Positions 42,955 to 51,537 of a stretch of DNA of 64,000 bases are shown piece by piece. The stretch covers positions 849,634 to 913,633 of the forward strand of contig NZ_JAJUXI010000002.1 in the NCBI RefSeq assembly GCF_021390515.1, in the 5' to 3' direction. Every line of letters starts with the position of its first letter. The stretch's first letter is position 1. The position numbers and the translations under genes are program-made. This DNA is from Dyadobacter sp. CY326. GTDB lineage: Bacteria; Bacteroidota; Bacteroidia; Cytophagales; Spirosomataceae. Under the pieces are notes generated by a model. That model did not search any database, had not been told where the DNA came from, and saw only the letters and a program-made list of their open reading frames with translations.

Positions 42955-43785
42955 ATGCAAATAAGATTTGAAAGCAGCCGCAAGGAAGTTTCCCAGATGA
43001 ATACGGAAGCTTTGCGAGAGAATTTTTTGATAGAAAACATTTTTATAAATGACAAAATAAGCTTCGTCTATACGCATTACGACCGCGTCATGATAGGCGG
43101 AGCAATTCCAGTTCATGGCGAGCTGAAACTGGAAACTTACGATTCGCTGAAAGCAGCGTATTTTTTGGAAAGAAGGGAAATTGGCGTTATCAATATTGGA
43201 GGCAAAGGGTTTGTCAAAACGGAAAATGACAGTTTTGAAATCAGCAAACTGGGTTGCGTTTACATAGGGAAAGGGACCAAAGAAGTTACATTTTCGAGCG
43301 AAAATGCAGCCGATCCAGCCGTCTTTTATCTTTTGTCGTCGCCCGCACACGCCTCCTTTCCAGCACGACTTTTCACAAAAGAAGACGCCGCGCCGACAAC
43401 GATGGGCAGTATGGAAACTTCCAACCACAGGACGATTTACAAATACATTCACGCAGCCGGAATTCAAAGTGCGCAACTTGTAATGGGACTGACGGTTTTG
43501 AACACGGGGAGCGTTTGGAACACCATGCCGGCCCACGTTCACGACAGGCGCATGGAAGCCTATTGCTATTTTGATGTTCCTGACAATCAGCGCGTTTTGC
43601 ATTTAATGGGCGAGTCCTCGGAAACACGACATCTCTGGCTTTCCAACCGACAAGCGATCATTTCCCCGCCCTGGTCCATTCACTCAGGCTGCGGCACATC
43701 CAGTTATTCTTTCATCTGGGGCATGGCTGGCGAAAACAGCGATTACACAGACATGGATCCGGTGGCGATAAGTGAAATTAGATAA
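42955..43785 (+). CDS. kduI: 5-dehydro-4-deoxy-D-glucuronate isomerase KduI
   Basis: A 276-residue cupin isomerase that converts 5-keto-4-deoxyuronate (DKI, the spontaneous product of 4,5-unsaturated uronates) to 2,5-diketo-3-deoxygluconate. Its start MQIRFESSRKEVSQMNTEAL and IFINDKISFVYTHYDRVMIG are typical of the N-terminal cupin. The second domain has MPAHVHDRRMEAYCYFD (about residues 193-209), with His, His and Glu of the zinc site, and the late His in WSIHSGCGTSSYSFIWGMAG. Length is typical (E. coli 278). It is 43 bp after kduD and makes the substrate for it, so the two form an operon. Confidence 0.97.
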   Translation: MQIRFESSRKEVSQMNTEALRENFLIENIFINDKISFVYTHYDRVMIGGAIPVHGELKLETYDSLKAAYFLERREIGVINIGGKGFVKTENDSFEISKLGCVYIGKGTKEVTFSSENAADPAVFYLLSSPAHASFPARLFTKEDAAPTTMGSMETSNHRTIYKYIHAAGIQSAQLVMGLTVLNTGSVWNTMPAHVHDRRMEAYCYFDVPDNQRVLHLMGESSETRHLWLSNRQAIISPPWSIHSGCGTSSYSFIWGMAGENSDYTDMDPVAISEIR

Positions 43786-43800
43786 GTGGTTTATGTTGGA

Positions 43801-44595
43801 TCAATCTTTTAGCAGCAAAATTTCGCCTTTTGTCGGCCTGTGATTGCCTCCAGTTGCCATAAGTAAATAAAATTTACCCCTAGCATTCACATTGTTTGTA
43901 TGCAGAAATAAAGTTGAGGGATCGGCAGTTGGGTTATATTCCTTTATCACTGTCCATTCGGATGCTGTGGAATTCGAAAATAGAATATCATCTTTTTTTA
44001 ATAAAGCATTACCGCAATCAAAAGAAACTAAGAGCCCAATTTTTGCAAGATTATAAGACTCTATGACTTTAAATGATTTGGCCTTTGCTGATTTGTACGA
44101 CATATTATTTTCACCAAAATAAAGTTGACCATTACCATTGTAGAGACACCAATTTCTAGATTCGTCAAAAACGATAGCATAATTTTTTGCAAAGATTATG
44201 TTGGAATACTTCACTATAATCTTCCAAGAAGTAAAAACAACGTATTCTGAGTCCGTAATTAAAAACACATTTTGCTTGAAGCGTATGTGACTGTCGAACA
44301 ACCATTTTTTAACTTCCTTTTCATTGTATAATAAAAACAGTTTCTTAATTGATTGAAAATAGGTCGGCAAAAATGGTTGCCATGTTAAGGGATGGTATTT
44401 AGATTGGCCATACCCATTTATCATACCGGAATTCCTCAAAAAATCTAAAACTTGGTTCGACGCATTAATGTTTAAGAAAAAAATTTGGTCTTTGTGTATT
44501 TGCGGTAAATTTTCGAAATGCACTGGTGATCCGAAGCAGGTCCAATCATTTGGAGCCGGAATAGAAAATTTTTTTACCTCTGCAAATTCTGTCAT
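43801..44595 (-). CDS. Orphan AT-rich gene interrupting the hexuronate locus
   Basis: A 264-residue protein on the strand opposite to its neighbours, between kduI and kdgF. It has no signal peptide or membrane segment and is rich in Asn, Lys, Phe and Tyr (DQIFFLNINASNQVLDFLR, IIVKYSNIIFAKNYAIVFD, WCLYNGNGQLYFGENNMSY). The base composition looks visibly more AT-rich than the genes on either side, which suggests recent acquisition. I recognise no family. The chain has alternating strand and Tyr/Trp-rich turns and could be a small effector or immunity-type protein such as those of polymorphic toxin loci, but nothing here proves it. Confidence 0.7.
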   Translation of the reverse strand: MTEFAEVKKFSIPAPNDWTCFGSPVHFENLPQIHKDQIFFLNINASNQVLDFLRNSGMINGYGQSKYHPLTWQPFLPTYFQSIKKLFLLYNEKEVKKWLFDSHIRFKQNVFLITDSEYVVFTSWKIIVKYSNIIFAKNYAIVFDESRNWCLYNGNGQLYFGENNMSYKSAKAKSFKVIESYNLAKIGLLVSFDCGNALLKKDDILFSNSTASEWTVIKEYNPTADPSTLFLHTNNVNARGKFYLLMATGGNHRPTKGEILLLKD

Positions 44596-44724
44596 ATGTG
44601 ATTTATAATAAGGATGCTTGAGCTAGTTTAGCGACTTTATCTATAACAAATGTCGGAAGTGAGCAATAGGCGCATCACACTAATTTTTCGGTAAACAGCT
44701 ATACAATTCAAAGAAATATTTAAA

Positions 44725-45081
44725 ATGATAGACGTAAAAGGCAGGCAGTTTATTGATGATGCGGACATTCCATGGGAGGAACTTGGTGGGGGTTTGAAGC
44801 GCAAGATTATGGCTTATGATGATAATTTGATGATGGTGAAAGTTGCTTTTGAAAAAGGCGGCATAGGGACTTTGCACAGCCACTTTCACACGCAAATGAG
44901 TTATGTGGAAAGCGGGAAATTTGAGATAACCATTGGTGAAAAGAAGGGCATTCTGAAGGGCGGCGACGCATATTACATTCCGCCCGATGTGGTGCACGGG
45001 GCATTGTGCCTGGAAGCAGGTTTACTCGTGGACATTTTCAATCCAATGCGGGCAGATTTTGTCAAAACGCCAACAATATAA
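44725..45081 (+). CDS. kdgF: Cupin protein KdgF (unsaturated uronate linearisation)
   Basis: A 118-residue single cupin domain resembling KdgF, which opens 4,5-unsaturated uronate monomers from pectate or alginate to their linear keto form for KduI. Metal ligands are visible as two His and a further His in GTLHSHFHTQMSYVESGKF (about residues 53-71), with the Gln at QMSY in the position of the family, and the closing His in YYIPPDVVHGALCLE (about 90-104). The length is typical. It lies upstream of the GH105 gene with a 14-bp gap, so it is in an operon with enzymes that generate its substrates. Confidence 0.9.
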   Translation: MIDVKGRQFIDDADIPWEELGGGLKRKIMAYDDNLMMVKVAFEKGGIGTLHSHFHTQMSYVESGKFEITIGEKKGILKGGDAYYIPPDVVHGALCLEAGLLVDIFNPMRADFVKTPTI

Positions 45082-45095
45082 TTCCTTTGTTCCTG

Positions 45096-47036
45096 ATGAA
45101 ACGACGCTTCCTTCCTGTAAACCATTTTGCACTTTTTCTCTTTGTGCTGCTAGTTGTGGCGCAAACGTTCGCGCAGGACATTCCGCTTTCAAGGCAGATG
45201 GCCGATTCATTTATGGCGCGTCATAAGGATTCTATTCTGGTTGGGAAAAACACATTTACCCGCTGGGATTACGAGCAGGGATTGATGCTGAAAGCGATTG
45301 AAAAAGTCTGGTTAAGGACGGGCGAAGGCAAATATTTTGAATACATTAGAAAGGACATTGACCAATATGTTGACAAAGATGGCAACATTCGGACTTACAA
45401 ATTCGACGAATTCAACATCGATAACATTCCCACTGGAAGAGCATTACTGACACTTTATCAACAAACACAGCCCAATAAGGAAAAATACAAAAAAGCCGCT
45501 GATCTGCTCTGGAAGCAATTATCAGAGCAACCGAGGACAAAAGAAGGCGGTTATTGGCACAAAAAACGCTATCCAAATCAAATGTGGCTGGACGGCCTTT
45601 TCATGGCCGAGCCGTTCGCTGCCGAATACAGCTTGCTCTTCAAACACCCCGAACATTTCGATGACATTGCCAACCAGTTTGCATTAATTGAAAAATATGC
45701 GGTCGATGAAAAAACGGGGCTGATTTACCATGCGTATGATGAGAGCCGTGAGCAAAAATGGGCTGACAAAACGACCGGTCGCTCGCCTAATTTCTGGGCG
45801 CGCGCCATCGGCTGGTATGCAATTGCATTGGTGGATGTGCTGGATTATTTCCCGCAAAACCATCCAAAGAGAATTGAACTAATCAAATATGTGCAAAGGC
45901 TGGCGCCAGTGCTCGCAAAATATCAGGATAAGGAATCTGGCCTTTGGTATCAGGTGATTGACCAAGGAAACAGGGAGGGCAACTATTTTGAATCTTCCGC
46001 TTCCTGCATGTTCATTTACGCATTGGCAAAAGCTTCGCGAATGGGTTACATTGACCCGTCATTTGCAGCCAACGCAAAGCGCGGTTATGCCGGAGCATTG
46101 AAGCAATTTGTTGAAAAAGAGGCAGATGGCTTGCTAAGCTTGAACAAAACGGTCAGCGTCGGCGGATTGGGCGGAACGCCTTACCGGGACGGAAGTTATG
46201 CCTATTATCTTAGTGAGCCGATTCGTAAAAATGATTTAAAAGGCATTGGCCCATTCATTTTTGCCAGCATTGAAATGGAAATTGCCGCCGAAAATGCTGT
46301 TGGTAAAAACAAGACGGTCGGATTAGATTATCACTTCAATCACGAATTTAAAAAGCAACCTGACGGTTCGGATGAACCTTTTCACTACACTTGGGAAGAT
46401 AAATTGCATTCAGGTTTTTGGCTTTGGGGCAACACATTCAGAGAGTTAGGCGCAAAAACGGTGCCCGTTTCGACGGCTCCGACGGCTGAAAATCTCAGAG
46501 AAATAGACGTTTATATCATTGTTGATCCTGACACAAAAAAGGAGACGTCGGCACCCAATTTTATCCAACCAAATGACATTACGGCGATTGAAAACTGGGT
46601 TAAGGCGGGCGGCGTGCTGGTGATGATGGCGAATGACACTGCTAATTGTGAGATTCAGCATTTCAATGAACTTGCCGGTAAATTCGGCATGCAATTCAGC
46701 AGTAAAAACCGCAATATGGTGCAAGGAACGCAGTTTGAGCAGGGTAAATTGATGATTCCGGCTGATAGTAAAGCCATTTTCAAAACTGCTAACAAAATCT
46801 ACATTAAGGAACTCTCGCCATTGCTCGTGTCGGGCCCTGCCAAATCCGCCCTAACGGATCAGGGAGATGTTATTTGCGGCGTTGCTAAATATGGAAAAGG
46901 AACTGTTTTTGCCGTCGGTGACCCATGGCTTTACAACGAATATGTGGATGGGCGCAGGATCGATACGAGCTTTGAAAATTTCGAAGCTGGCAAAGATCTG
47001 GCCGAATGGTTGTTGAAACAGGTTGTTAAAAAGTAA
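45096..47036 (+). CDS. GH88/GH105 unsaturated (rhamno)galacturonyl hydrolase with C-terminal DUF4350-like domain
   Basis: A 646-residue secreted enzyme. The start is the ATG at 45096, with a signal peptide ending near VVAQTFAQ. Residues about 45-395 form the (alpha/alpha)6 barrel of GH88/GH105 (MWLDGLFMAEPFAAEY with the catalytic Asp, NFWARAIGWYAIALVDVL, ESSASCMFIYALAKASRMGY). It releases the terminal unsaturated galacturonate from oligosaccharides left by pectin lyases. From about residue 455 an additional alpha/beta domain (IDVYIIVDPDTKKETSAP, VKAGGVLVMMANDT, GVAKYGKGTVFAVGDPW) resembles DUF4350/GATase1-like domains that are often fused to this family. It lies between kdgF and uxaB. Confidence 0.92.
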   Translation: MKRRFLPVNHFALFLFVLLVVAQTFAQDIPLSRQMADSFMARHKDSILVGKNTFTRWDYEQGLMLKAIEKVWLRTGEGKYFEYIRKDIDQYVDKDGNIRTYKFDEFNIDNIPTGRALLTLYQQTQPNKEKYKKAADLLWKQLSEQPRTKEGGYWHKKRYPNQMWLDGLFMAEPFAAEYSLLFKHPEHFDDIANQFALIEKYAVDEKTGLIYHAYDESREQKWADKTTGRSPNFWARAIGWYAIALVDVLDYFPQNHPKRIELIKYVQRLAPVLAKYQDKESGLWYQVIDQGNREGNYFESSASCMFIYALAKASRMGYIDPSFAANAKRGYAGALKQFVEKEADGLLSLNKTVSVGGLGGTPYRDGSYAYYLSEPIRKNDLKGIGPFIFASIEMEIAAENAVGKNKTVGLDYHFNHEFKKQPDGSDEPFHYTWEDKLHSGFWLWGNTFRELGAKTVPVSTAPTAENLREIDVYIIVDPDTKKETSAPNFIQPNDITAIENWVKAGGVLVMMANDTANCEIQHFNELAGKFGMQFSSKNRNMVQGTQFEQGKLMIPADSKAIFKTANKIYIKELSPLLVSGPAKSALTDQGDVICGVAKYGKGTVFAVGDPWLYNEYVDGRRIDTSFENFEAGKDLAEWLLKQVVKK

Positions 47037-47048
47037 AACCGTAAACCT

Positions 47049-48572
47049 ATGGGCCGTCTTTTTCGTGAAAATCTTGGTCAGCTAAGAAACCAGCCGGGGC
47101 TGATTGTGCCGGATGATGCCATTTTTCAGCTGCCCGAAAAAGTGCTACAATTCGGCACAGGCGCTTTTCTGAGAGGATTAGCCGATTATTTCATCGATAA
47201 GGCCAATCGCGAAGGCGTTTTCAATGGCCGTATTGTTGTCGTTAAATCCACTGATGAAGGCGATTTGAAAGCTTTTGAACGACAGGATAATCTTTACACG
47301 ATTTGCGTGAGAGGGACTCAAAGCGGGAAAGTGAAGGAAGAAAACATCATTTCCTCGGCTATAAGCAGGGTTTTATCAGCAAAAACACAATGGTCGCTGG
47401 TGCTTGACCTGGCCAAAAATCCTGCGATAAGCATTGTGATTTCCAACACGACTGAGATTGGCATTCAGCTTGTTGTAGATGACATTTACCAATGGCCGCC
47501 GGTTTCGTTTCCCGGAAAACTGCTTGCGTTTTTATATGCCCGTTACGTCGCTTTTAGTGGAAGTCCGGACTATGGCGTGGTCATCATTCCCACGGAGCTG
47601 ATCACGGATAATGGCAAAAAATTGGAATCAATCGTGCTCGAACTGGCGCATCGGAATGGCCTGGAAGCTGCATTCATAGATTGGCTTGAAAACCACAATT
47701 CATTTTGCAACTCACTGGTGGACAGGATTGTGCCAGGAAAGCCGGATGAGGCAATTCTGAAAAAACTGAACGACGAGCTTGGTTATCAAGATGACTTGCT
47801 CATCACAACCGAACATTATCATCTCTGGGCGATTGAGGGCGATGCCAGGGTTCGTAAAAAGCTGTCATTTTACGGCATTGATAAGGGGCTGATCATTGAG
47901 CCTGACATTGAAATGTATCGCGAATTAAAGCTCAGACTGCTGAACGGCGCGCATACATTGGGCTGCGGATTGGCGCATTTGTGCGGTTTCAGGACAGTTT
48001 TTGAAGCAATGGAAAATCCACTTTTCAATGCTTATCTGACCAATCTGATGGAAACGGAAATTGCAGCAGCGATTCCATATCCCGTGTCGCCCGACAAAGC
48101 GCTGGAGTTCAGCCGTCGCGTTGTGGAGCGTTTTCAAAATCCGCATATTCGGCATAAATGGCTCAATATCAGCCAGAATTACTCTGCCAAAATGCTTTCG
48201 CGGGTGATGCCTGTTTTTATAAAATTTGAGCAAACGCAAGGCGCTTTTCCGGACCGGATCACATTTGGCATTGCCGCTTATATTTTTTTTATGAAGGCCG
48301 TAAGGAAAGAAGGCGATCATTACTATGGCTTAGCAAATGGGCAACACTATCTCATCCAGGATCAGAAAGCCGCTTATTTTTACCAAAAATGGCAAATGGC
48401 TTCGTTGCCGGAAATGGTCAGGACGATTTTGAAAGACACATCCATCTGGCAAAAAGATTTTTCAAAATCGGAGGATTTACACAAAAATGTCGTCACCTAT
48501 CTTGAATCCCTCAAAGAAAACGGTGCGCTCGAAACATTGAAAGAGTTTTTAGGCAAACTTGAATATGCTTGA
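47049..48572 (+). CDS. uxaB: Tagaturonate reductase (altronate oxidoreductase) UxaB
   Basis: A 507-residue NAD-dependent dehydrogenase of the mannitol/fructuronate dehydrogenase family, which reduces tagaturonate to altronate in galacturonate breakdown. The nucleotide loop is VLQFGTGAFLRGLADYFIDK near residues 31-50; further features are NTTEIGIQL, ITDNGKKLESIVLELA, IVPGKPDEA (the family PG-P), and RELKLRLLNGAHTLGCGLAHL (the Lys and Asn-Gly-x-His catalytic region, about 295-315). It starts 12 bp after the GH105 stop, so it is in the same operon. A uxaC isomerase and uxaA dehydratase are not seen here. Confidence 0.93.
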   Translation: MGRLFRENLGQLRNQPGLIVPDDAIFQLPEKVLQFGTGAFLRGLADYFIDKANREGVFNGRIVVVKSTDEGDLKAFERQDNLYTICVRGTQSGKVKEENIISSAISRVLSAKTQWSLVLDLAKNPAISIVISNTTEIGIQLVVDDIYQWPPVSFPGKLLAFLYARYVAFSGSPDYGVVIIPTELITDNGKKLESIVLELAHRNGLEAAFIDWLENHNSFCNSLVDRIVPGKPDEAILKKLNDELGYQDDLLITTEHYHLWAIEGDARVRKKLSFYGIDKGLIIEPDIEMYRELKLRLLNGAHTLGCGLAHLCGFRTVFEAMENPLFNAYLTNLMETEIAAAIPYPVSPDKALEFSRRVVERFQNPHIRHKWLNISQNYSAKMLSRVMPVFIKFEQTQGAFPDRITFGIAAYIFFMKAVRKEGDHYYGLANGQHYLIQDQKAAYFYQKWQMASLPEMVRTILKDTSIWQKDFSKSEDLHKNVVTYLESLKENGALETLKEFLGKLEYA

Positions 48573-48622
48573 TTCATACGATTATCATTAAAAGCAGCCA
48601 AATTTAAATTCGTAATCCTCCC

Positions 48623-49903
48623 ATGGAGAACCAAATGACCAAATATCGGTGGCGGGTTGTCGCGCTGCTGTTTTGTGCAACTACAATCAATTATCTGGAC
48701 AGACAGGTCCTCGGTCTTTTAAAACCAACATTAGAAGCGGATTTCAATTGGTCAGAATCGGATTTTAGCCACATTGTAATGGCTTTTCAAACAGCTTATG
48801 CGATTTCGCTCATCGGTTTCGGAGCGATCATTGATAAAATCGGGACCAAAATGGGTTACACCATTTCGGTCGTCGTGTGGAGCATTGCCGCCATGTTGCA
48901 TGCCGTCGCAACAGGCACATTCAGCTTTGGATTGATGCGCGCATTGCTTGGTTTGGGCGAAGCAGGCAATTTCCCGGTCGCTATCAAGGCGACTGCGGAG
49001 TGGTTTCCGAAGAAAGAACGCGCCTTGGCGACTGGGATTTTCAATTCCGGTGCGAACATTGGAGCGGTTGTCGCGCCGATTATGGTTCCCTGGATTTTGG
49101 GCGCATATGGCTGGCAGGAAGCATTCCTGATCACCGGAGCAGTGGGTTTTGTATGGCTATTCTTCTGGATTCGCTATTATGAAGTGCCGGCCAGGCAGCA
49201 GCGAATCAGCCAGTCGGAATTCGATTACATTCACAGCGACAATGAGCCCGACACAAGCAAAGAAGCTCCTGTAAAATGGCTCGATTTATTCAAAGTCAGA
49301 CAAACGTGGGCATTCGTTTTTGGCAAAATGCTCACCGATCCGATCTGGTGGTTTTTCCTTTATTGGCTTCCCTCCTATTTCGCGGAAGCATTCAAACTTA
49401 ACCTTTCAAAACCAAGTCCTGAGCTGGTGATCGTTTACACCGCAACCACGATTGGGAGCATTGGAGGCGGTTATCTGTCTGGTTATTTTATCAAAAAAGG
49501 CTGGCCTGTATTCCGCGCGCGTAAGACGTCAATGCTCATTTTTGCATTCCTTGTCACGCCGATTATGCTGGCCCAATACACGACAAATATCTGGCAGGCG
49601 GTAATTTTAATAAGTCTTGCGGCTGCTGCGCATCAGGCATGGAGTGCGAATATTTTTACCACAGCGTCGGACATGTTTCCCAAAAAAGCGGTGAGCTCGG
49701 TGGTTGGCATTGGCGGGATGGCGGGATCAGTAGGAGGCATTCTTTTTCCGCTTTTAGTCGGGATAATCCTTGATAATTACAAAGCTGCGGGCAATATTGG
49801 CGGCGGATATAATCTCATTTTTATCATTTGCGGCTTTGCTTATCTGCTCGCCTGGGGTGTAATGCATTTGTTCGCTCCCAAAATGGAACGTGTTGATATT
49901 TAG
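48623..49903 (+). CDS. exuT: MFS hexuronate transporter (ExuT-like, ACS family)
   Basis: A 426-residue major-facilitator protein of the anion:cation symporter family with 12 predicted helices. The signature ATTINYLDRQVLGLLKPTLE (about residues 18-37) opens helix 1, and GFGAIIDKIGTKMGY (loop 2-3), GLGEAGNFPVAIKATAEWFP (loop 4-5) and MLTDPIWWFFLYWLPSYFAE follow, as in ExuT. Context with uxaB, kdgF and GH105 makes hexuronate the likely cargo. It lies 50 bp after uxaB, probably in the same transcript. Confidence 0.92.
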   Translation: MENQMTKYRWRVVALLFCATTINYLDRQVLGLLKPTLEADFNWSESDFSHIVMAFQTAYAISLIGFGAIIDKIGTKMGYTISVVVWSIAAMLHAVATGTFSFGLMRALLGLGEAGNFPVAIKATAEWFPKKERALATGIFNSGANIGAVVAPIMVPWILGAYGWQEAFLITGAVGFVWLFFWIRYYEVPARQQRISQSEFDYIHSDNEPDTSKEAPVKWLDLFKVRQTWAFVFGKMLTDPIWWFFLYWLPSYFAEAFKLNLSKPSPELVIVYTATTIGSIGGGYLSGYFIKKGWPVFRARKTSMLIFAFLVTPIMLAQYTTNIWQAVILISLAAAAHQAWSANIFTTASDMFPKKAVSSVVGIGGMAGSVGGILFPLLVGIILDNYKAAGNIGGGYNLIFIICGFAYLLAWGVMHLFAPKMERVDI

Positions 49904-49944
49904 CAAAAGCCTTACCTAATCACTTACAACAGTATTTTTTACAA

Positions 49945-50379
49945 ATGAAAAAGACACTTTTATTGGCTGCGTTTCTTTTGCTGGGAAATGTGCTTGCGTT
50001 TGCGCAAAGCAATGATGAAAAAGCCGTTGCAGCCGCAGTTGAAAAACTCCGTTCTGCAATATTGGAGCCTACGGAAGAGAATTTAACCAAACTCACCTCG
50101 CCTTCACTAACTTACGGACATTCCAACGGGCTTTTGGAAGACCGGAAAGAATTCATTCGCGCACTGGTCAGTGAGGAGTCGAACTTCACCAAAATAGATC
50201 TTTCCGAACAAACTATTTCTGTTTCAGGTGACGTTGCCCTTGTCCGTCACAAGCTCATCGGCGACACGCACAACAAGGGCAAAGATCCCGCTCCCGTAAA
50301 ACTCGGCGTCTTCATGGTTTGGCAAAAAAGCAAAGGCGAATGGCTGTTACTAGGCCGACAGGCGTTTAAGTTGCCGTGA
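49945..50379 (+). CDS. Secreted NTF2-like/DUF4440 protein
   Basis: A 144-residue protein with signal peptide (MKKTLLLAAFLLLGNVLAFAQ, cleavage near AFAQ). The mature chain has NTF2/SnoaL-type features: AVEKLRSAILEPTEENLTKL, SPSLTYGHSNGLLEDRKEFI, VALVRHKLIGDTHN and FMVWQKSKGEWLLLGRQAFKL at the end. It lies 41 bp after exuT on the same strand and may be the last gene of that operon; a role with sugar acids is not proven. Its 3' end overlaps the convergent DUF1016 gene by 14 bp. Confidence 0.85.
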   Translation: MKKTLLLAAFLLLGNVLAFAQSNDEKAVAAAVEKLRSAILEPTEENLTKLTSPSLTYGHSNGLLEDRKEFIRALVSEESNFTKIDLSEQTISVSGDVALVRHKLIGDTHNKGKDPAPVKLGVFMVWQKSKGEWLLLGRQAFKLP

Positions 50380-51394
50380 GTTTTTGTTTAGCGATTTCTA
50401 CTGCGCGGTGCAGCTTGTCCTGTAAAAGTGCTTGCGAAGGCAGTTCTGTGAGATAATCCGCAACCCTGATATTGCTTTTATCCAGTTGCATGAGTTCGAC
50501 ATGCTCCTCCGTTTTTCCGGTGCATAGAATGAGACCAATGGGTGCGTTCTCACCTTCAACCTGTTCGTATTTTTCCAAAAAACGCAAATACAATTCCATC
50601 TGACCTTTGAAGGCCGATTCAAACGCGCCCATTTTTAAATCGATGGCAACAAGGCATTTTAATCTTCTGTGATAAAATAACAGATCAATAAAGTAATCGC
50701 TATTGTCGACAGTAATTCGCTTTTGGCGGGCAAGGAATGCAAAATCACTGCCCATTTCTGTAATAAATTTTTGAAGCTCAACAATGATAGAGGTTTCCAG
50801 GTCTTTCTCGGAATAAGCGTCCTTTAAACCTAGAAAATCAAGGAAATAAGGGTCCCTGAAAACAAGGTCAGGATTCAGTTTCTGTTTGGTTTTAAGAAGA
50901 TTGAGATCATTGATGATTGTTTCCTCCGGCTTCTTGCTGATCGCAGTCCGCTCGAAGAGCATTGATTTGATTCGTTCTTGTAACTGCCTCGAAGACCAAT
51001 TTTCAAGGCGACAGATCTCTATGTAAAAGTCCCGTTTGAGATCGTTTTCAATGTAAATTAAGAGCTTTAAGTGTGTCCAGCTCAATTGTCTCCGCAGTGC
51101 GGAGACAATTGAGCTGTCCGGAAATACATTGGCAAAATGCATGCAATGCCGTAGCTGTTTCTCACTCCAACCATTTCCATATTCTAAGCTGAGATTAGCG
51201 CTTAGTTGGGTGATAACCTGCTTGCCATATTCAGCCCGGTCATGCCTCAGAACTTCGTCATTGATTCTTTTACCAATCTCATAATATAACGTCGTTATTT
51301 CCGCGTTGACAGCGACTGCAACTCGGCTTCTGCTTTCCTGGATAAGCTGCTTGACTGACAGGACCAATTCGTCTGATTTTATTTTCTCTTTCAT
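50366..51394 (-). CDS. DUF1016/YhcG family PDDEXK nuclease-domain protein
   Basis: A 342-residue protein of the DUF1016 (YhcG) family. Residues about 1-180 are the N-terminal helical domain, including YGKQVITQLSANLSLEYGNG, WSEKQLRHCMHFANVFP, and RRQLSWTHLKLLIYI, the hallmark RxLSWxH segment. Residues about 185-325 carry the PDDEXK-like nuclease fold: FLDFLGLKDAYSEKDLE, VDNSDYFIDLLFYHRRLKC and LVAIDLKMGAFESAFKGQME (Asp-x-Lys catalytic motif). The family is widespread and often found near mobile or defence genes; its biological role is unsettled. A perfect 39-bp palindrome sits inside the part encoding the LSW motif. Confidence 0.92.
   Translation of the reverse strand: MKEKIKSDELVLSVKQLIQESRSRVAVAVNAEITTLYYEIGKRINDEVLRHDRAEYGKQVITQLSANLSLEYGNGWSEKQLRHCMHFANVFPDSSIVSALRRQLSWTHLKLLIYIENDLKRDFYIEICRLENWSSRQLQERIKSMLFERTAISKKPEETIINDLNLLKTKQKLNPDLVFRDPYFLDFLGLKDAYSEKDLETSIIVELQKFITEMGSDFAFLARQKRITVDNSDYFIDLLFYHRRLKCLVAIDLKMGAFESAFKGQMELYLRFLEKYEQVEGENAPIGLILCTGKTEEHVELMQLDKSNIRVADYLTELPSQALLQDKLHRAVEIAKQKLTAT
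51078..51116. repeat. Perfect 39-bp palindrome inside the DUF1016 gene
   Basis: Arms of 19 bp (51078-51096 and 51098-51116) are exact reverse complements with a single G between them. The arms read CAGCTCAATTGTCTCCGCA. It encodes the SSIVSALRRQLSW segment on the minus strand. See the findings for its meaning. Confidence 0.97.
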
Positions 51395-51537
51395 AAATGC
51401 ATTTGGTTAGAACATAACTTTCACGCATTTAGACGGACCAACCAAAATCAGGTCACAGCTCTTTCATAAAATATTTCGTTTTTTTTCTTATGGGACTTCA
51501 AGTTACCAAAACCTGCCAATCAATGCGTAGGACGGTC

